Shown here piece after piece: positions 61,321 through 64,000 of a stretch of DNA of 64,000 nt; the first letter of the stretch is position 1, and the number at the start of each line of letters is the position of its first letter. The position numbers and the translations under genes were made by a program. The notes beneath the pieces are model-generated. The model saw nothing but the letters and a program-made list of their open reading frames with translations. It made no database searches and was not told the DNA's origin. Source of the stretch: Acidimicrobiaceae bacterium (GTDB lineage Bacteria; Actinomycetota; Acidimicrobiia; Acidimicrobiales; RAAP-2); the NCBI GenBank assembly GCA_003133325.1, contig PKXA01000028.1, forward strand, positions 24,213 to 88,212. The letters run 5' to 3'.

Positions 61321-61617
61321 CGTTCACAACACGGCGCCGGTGATCGACGGCTCGTCGTTCACCACCAGTTTCCGGGCCAGCGATGCTGCCGTGGTCATCC
61401 GCTCCACCTCCACGCAGAGCGTCCACCCCCCAGGATCGGCCCTCCCCCGGGAACCGGTTGTGGGCCGGCTGTGAATCGATCGCTTCCCGCCGGTCCGGCC
61501 GCGCACCGGCCCCGGGGGGCATCCGGTGCTCGGGAGCGTGCACCTGGCGCCCGGGTCGGGTAGACACTCGGCTGCATCCCAGTGCGGGAACCGGACGGCC
61601 GACGGAGGGTCACGACC
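61321..61617. other. Region between transposase remnant and cysC remnant
   Basis: About 297 bp, GC-rich, without a supportable gene. The junction near 61320 probably marks the truncation point of the insertion sequence. A GGAGG precedes the cysC start. Confidence 0.45.
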
Positions 61618-61980
61618 ATGACAGCGGCGGTGCCGAGCGAACGGGTGACCGGCAACGGCGGGGTGACCGGGGTGACCGTGTGGATCACGGGACTGCCCGC
61701 GGCCGGGAAGTCCACCCTGGCCGCGGCGGTCGAGCGACGCCTGGCCGCGGCCGGTGTGCCCGCCTGCCATCTTGACGGCGACCGGCTCCGGACGGGGCTC
61801 AACGCCGACCTCGGTTACGACCGGGTGTCGCGCCGGGAGAACGTCCGGCGGGTGGCCGAGGTGGCCCGCCTGTTCGCCCATGCCGGGACCGTGGCCATCG
61901 CTGCGCTCATCAGCCCGTACGAGTCCGACCGGGTGGCCGCCCGCGTCGTGCACGAAGACGACTGCTTGCCCATGGAGTTG
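61618..61980 (+). pseudogene. cysC: Adenylylsulfate (APS) kinase, 3'-truncated
   Basis: The first ~120 codons encode an APS kinase: P-loop GLPAAGKST (~25-33), 'HLDGDRLRTGLNADLGYDRVSRRENVRRVAEVA' and 'VAIAALISPYESDRVAARVVHE' are textbook CysC. After 'VVHEDD' the expected 'FxEIYVDTPLxVCExRDPKGLY' region is missing and the frame runs on with unrelated sequence to 62172, so lid and C-terminal parts are lost. Intact CysC phosphorylates APS to PAPS in sulfate assimilation; this copy is probably non-functional. Confidence 0.8.
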
Positions 61981-62153
61981 TGCAGGTGTCCTAATCGATT
62001 GTCCAAATCGGACCATCGACCCGCCGGCCCCAGCGCAGGCGCGTCCTGTGTACGCCGTCTCCTCGAACGGTCGCCGATGATTTCGGGTACCGTCGGCCAC
62101 ACATGTGAATCCAAGGCTACGCATGAACCGTTGCGTGGGGAGGTATCAGAGTC
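61981..62153. other. Junction sequence and upstream region of the G1 peptidase
   Basis: Sequence after the cysC break contains a lower-GC stretch (TCCTAATCGATTGTCCAAATCG, ~61989-62010) that could be an insertion-element end or the peptidase promoter. No terminal repeat matching the transposase side was found. Confidence 0.35.
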
Positions 62154-63905
62154 GTGGAACGAACCAGGCTGACCCGGAGACGATCAATGACCGCTCTCTG
62201 TCTCACAGCCCTCGCGATCGGTATCCCAACCGCGGTCGTGGCAGGCACCCGAAACGCCAGCGCGTCGTCGATGCACTCGGCGTCATGGGGGAGACCCCAG
62301 TTGTCGAGCTCATCACTGCCGCACTCCGAGCCTGCCCGCCGGATCGCCGGATCGCACCTGGCTCACGCCAACAGCAATGCTGCGTACTTCTCCGCCAACT
62401 GGTCCGGCCTCGTCGATACCGGGTCGCAGGTCACCGGTGTCAGCGCACAGTGGGTGGTCCCACAGGTGCCTCCGTCAAGTATGTCGGAGTATTCCTCCAC
62501 ATGGACCGGTATCGACGGCTGGACCACCAACTCGCTCATACAGACGGGAACTGGGCAAGACAGCTCCAGCAGTGGAACCAGCTACTTCGCGTGGTACGAG
62601 ATTCTCCCGGCGCCGGAAGTCATACTCGGAGTGGTCGCACCTGGAGATCAGATCCAAGCCTCAGTCGTCCAAGACGTACCTGGGACGTGGACGATCACCA
62701 TCGACGACGCCACTTCGAACCAAGGCTTCTCCAGCGCGTTCTCTTACGGCGGTCCGGGCACATCGGCCGAATGGATCGAGGAGACTCCGACCAACAGTTC
62801 TGGCAACATTTTGCCGCTGGCCGATTTCGGCACAGTTGAGATGAGCAATCTGACGATCGGTGGAACTGGTCTCAGTTCAGCAACCTCGAACTCCGTGTCC
62901 ATGGTCAACACAGCAGGAAATGTCATCGCTTATCCGCAAAACATCGACGCGACGAACCATTCATTGCAGATCACCTTTGGCTCGCCCCCGAACAACCCCC
63001 CACCCACCACGACCACCACCACAGCACCCACCACGACCACGACCACGGCACCCACCACCACCACGACCACGGCACCCACCACGACCACAACTACCACCAC
63101 TACCACCACCACGGCACCACTACCGGTGAGGTGTACCCCAGCGAGCGGACACCCGGCAGGACAGGTGACCGCGATGGCCGCCATGCGGGCAGCAAACGGC
63201 TGCCCCGGCTACTGGATCGTGAACACCGGGGGCAACGTCTATGCATTCGGCGATGCCTCCTACCTTGGTGGCCTCAATGGCAGTGTGGCCTCTCCGGTGA
63301 TCGACGTCATTGCCACCCCGGACGGAAACGGGTATTGGCTGATCACGGCGAACGGCACGGTCCGGGCCTTCGGCGACGCCGGGTGGTTTGGAGACATGAG
63401 CGGCCATCAGCTCAACGGGCAGATCATCGCCATGGCCACCACCCCTGATGGTGGCGGCTACTGGCTGGTCGGAAGTGACGGCGGCATCTTCAGCTTCGGC
63501 GACGCCCGGTTCTACGGATCGACCGGCGCCATGCGCCTCAACCGACCCGTCGTGGGTGTGGCCTCCACCCCTGACGGCAAGGGGTACTGGCTGGTTGCCA
63601 GTGACGGTGGGATCTTCAGCTTCGGCGACGCACCATTCCTCGGCTCCATGGGTGCCGCCCCTCTCAACAAGCCGGTGGTGGGAATGACCGCCGACCCCGC
63701 CGGTCGCGGGTACCGCATGGTCGCTGCCGATGGCGGCATCTTCAGCTTTGGAGCACCGTTCTACGGAAGCCTGGGCGCCAACCCTCCGAGTGCACCGATC
63801 ATCGGCATGGCCCCCTCCACCGACGGTAACGGCTATTACATGCTCACTTCGCCAGGCAGCGTCTACAACTTCGGCGATGCCCCCTACCTTGGAGGCGCAT
63901 CGTGA
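62154..63905 (+). CDS. Secreted G1-type (eqolisin) peptidase fused to a repeat domain
   Basis: 583 residues. Signal peptide ~1-37 (MTALCLTALAIGIPTAVVAGT). G1-type domain ~75-275: 'NWSGLVDTG', 'SSTWTGIDGWTTNSLIQTGTGQD' with the catalytic Gln region, and 'GTSAEWIEETPT' with the catalytic Glu. A Thr/Pro linker follows (~282-325), then about six ~45-residue repeats of the 'GYWLVASDGGIFSFGDAPFLGS' type, probably a beta-propeller-like surface domain common in Acidimicrobiia. G1 enzymes are acid peptidases. GTG 62154 or ATG 62187 may start. Full length, ending in TGA at 63903. Confidence 0.85.
   Translation: MERTRLTRRRSMTALCLTALAIGIPTAVVAGTRNASASSMHSASWGRPQLSSSSLPHSEPARRIAGSHLAHANSNAAYFSANWSGLVDTGSQVTGVSAQWVVPQVPPSSMSEYSSTWTGIDGWTTNSLIQTGTGQDSSSSGTSYFAWYEILPAPEVILGVVAPGDQIQASVVQDVPGTWTITIDDATSNQGFSSAFSYGGPGTSAEWIEETPTNSSGNILPLADFGTVEMSNLTIGGTGLSSATSNSVSMVNTAGNVIAYPQNIDATNHSLQITFGSPPNNPPPTTTTTTAPTTTTTTAPTTTTTTAPTTTTTTTTTTTTAPLPVRCTPASGHPAGQVTAMAAMRAANGCPGYWIVNTGGNVYAFGDASYLGGLNGSVASPVIDVIATPDGNGYWLITANGTVRAFGDAGWFGDMSGHQLNGQIIAMATTPDGGGYWLVGSDGGIFSFGDARFYGSTGAMRLNRPVVGVASTPDGKGYWLVASDGGIFSFGDAPFLGSMGAAPLNKPVVGMTADPAGRGYRMVAADGGIFSFGAPFYGSLGANPPSAPIIGMAPSTDGNGYYMLTSPGSVYNFGDAPYLGGAS
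63001..63117 (+). repeat. Low-complexity ACC/ACG-rich repeat (Thr linker)
   Basis: Imperfect tandem repeats of ACCACGACCAC / GCACCCACC encode the Thr/Pro linker between the peptidase and repeat domains. Such tracts are prone to length change by slippage. Confidence 0.85.
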
Positions 63906-64000
63906 CGCTCTCCGGCGATCAGCTGATTCCGTCCAGGGGGTCGGGCCAGCGACCCACACTTCTCGCAGATGAAGGTCAGCCAACCCTCACATAGTCCGGG
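63906..64000. other. 3' end of window
   Basis: 95 bp beyond the peptidase stop; no gene start or terminator with U-tract was identified. Confidence 0.5.

Noticed and set aside
1-64000. CRISPR arrays, tRNA and rRNA genes
   Set aside because: No regularly spaced direct repeats, tRNA cloverleaf with T-loop GGTTCRANYCC in a fitting context, or rRNA-like sequence was recognised by eye; a tRNAscan/Infernal run would be decisive.

Overview
The window is about 64 kb of GC-rich, densely coding bacterial DNA. Gene families, codon use and overlapping stop/start codons point to an actinobacterium. Secreted proteins carrying the 'GYWLVASDGGIFSFGDA' repeat, an EphD-type hydrolase/dehydrogenase fusion and an Rv0081-Rv0087-like complex make a member of the Acidimicrobiia, or a relative, the best guess. 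Two secreted peptidases of classically acid-active families (S53 and G1) would suit an acidic habitat. The organism is inferred from content only; there is no rRNA gene in the window. No tRNA, rRNA or CRISPR array was recognised.

Layout. 1-5745 (minus): a peptide/oligopeptide ABC transporter operon (cysteine hydrolase, lipoprotein binding protein, a two-NBD fused ATPase, two permeases, the last cut by the window edge). 6460-8808 (minus): a sedolisin-like secreted peptidase and a PKD lipoprotein. 9243-13507 (plus): an SNF2 helicase with its SWIM zinc-finger partner. 13521-24484: a reduced-sulfur island. It holds a methyltransferase, DsrE-like and single-cysteine DsrC-like proteins and a sulfide:quinone oxidoreductase (SQR) on the minus strand, and a DUF2892 protein, methyltransferase and PIG-L deacetylase on the plus strand. 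These are followed by Nudix, AhpD-like and MMPL genes (minus), then thioredoxin, a CstR/CsoR-type regulator, DUF302, a second unrelated SQR and a small conserved-looking protein (plus). Two identical CsoR/CstR-type operators bracket this island. 24653-32545 (plus): cydABDC for cytochrome bd oxidase and a PAS histidine kinase/response regulator pair, separated by a perfect 18-bp hairpin.

33051-40670 (minus): a six-gene formate-hydrogenlyase-like membrane complex lacking all Ni-Fe cysteine ligands (energy-converting hydrogenase-related, Ehr type), with an Rv0081-like ArsR regulator at its end. Upstream lie a zinc-ribbon ORF, a divergent isocitrate-dehydrogenase-like gene, an unknown ORF and an MscL channel with a C-terminal zinc ribbon. 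44098-53540: a Baeyer-Villiger-type monooxygenase, an EphD-MerR-ABC1-kinase operon, a TetR gene divergent from an unknown ferritin-like candidate and an LLM flavin oxidoreductase across a perfect 34-bp palindrome, and a methyltransferase. 53625-60972: lysyl-tRNA synthetase, an AsnB-like amidotransferase with an M15-like partner, a DMT transporter and a polytopic GT-C-like membrane protein. 61089-61980: transposase and cysC remnants. 62154-63905: a G1-type peptidase fused to a repeat domain.

Working picture. The SQRs would feed sulfide electrons into the quinone pool. DsrE/DsrC/DUF302/thioredoxin would handle persulfide sulfur, a persulfide-sensing repressor would control at least two transcription units, and bd oxidase would drain the quinol at low oxygen. 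The Ehr complex with its hypoxia-type ArsR regulator fits the same low-oxygen redox theme. Family assignments rest on visible motifs; the joint pathway is inference.
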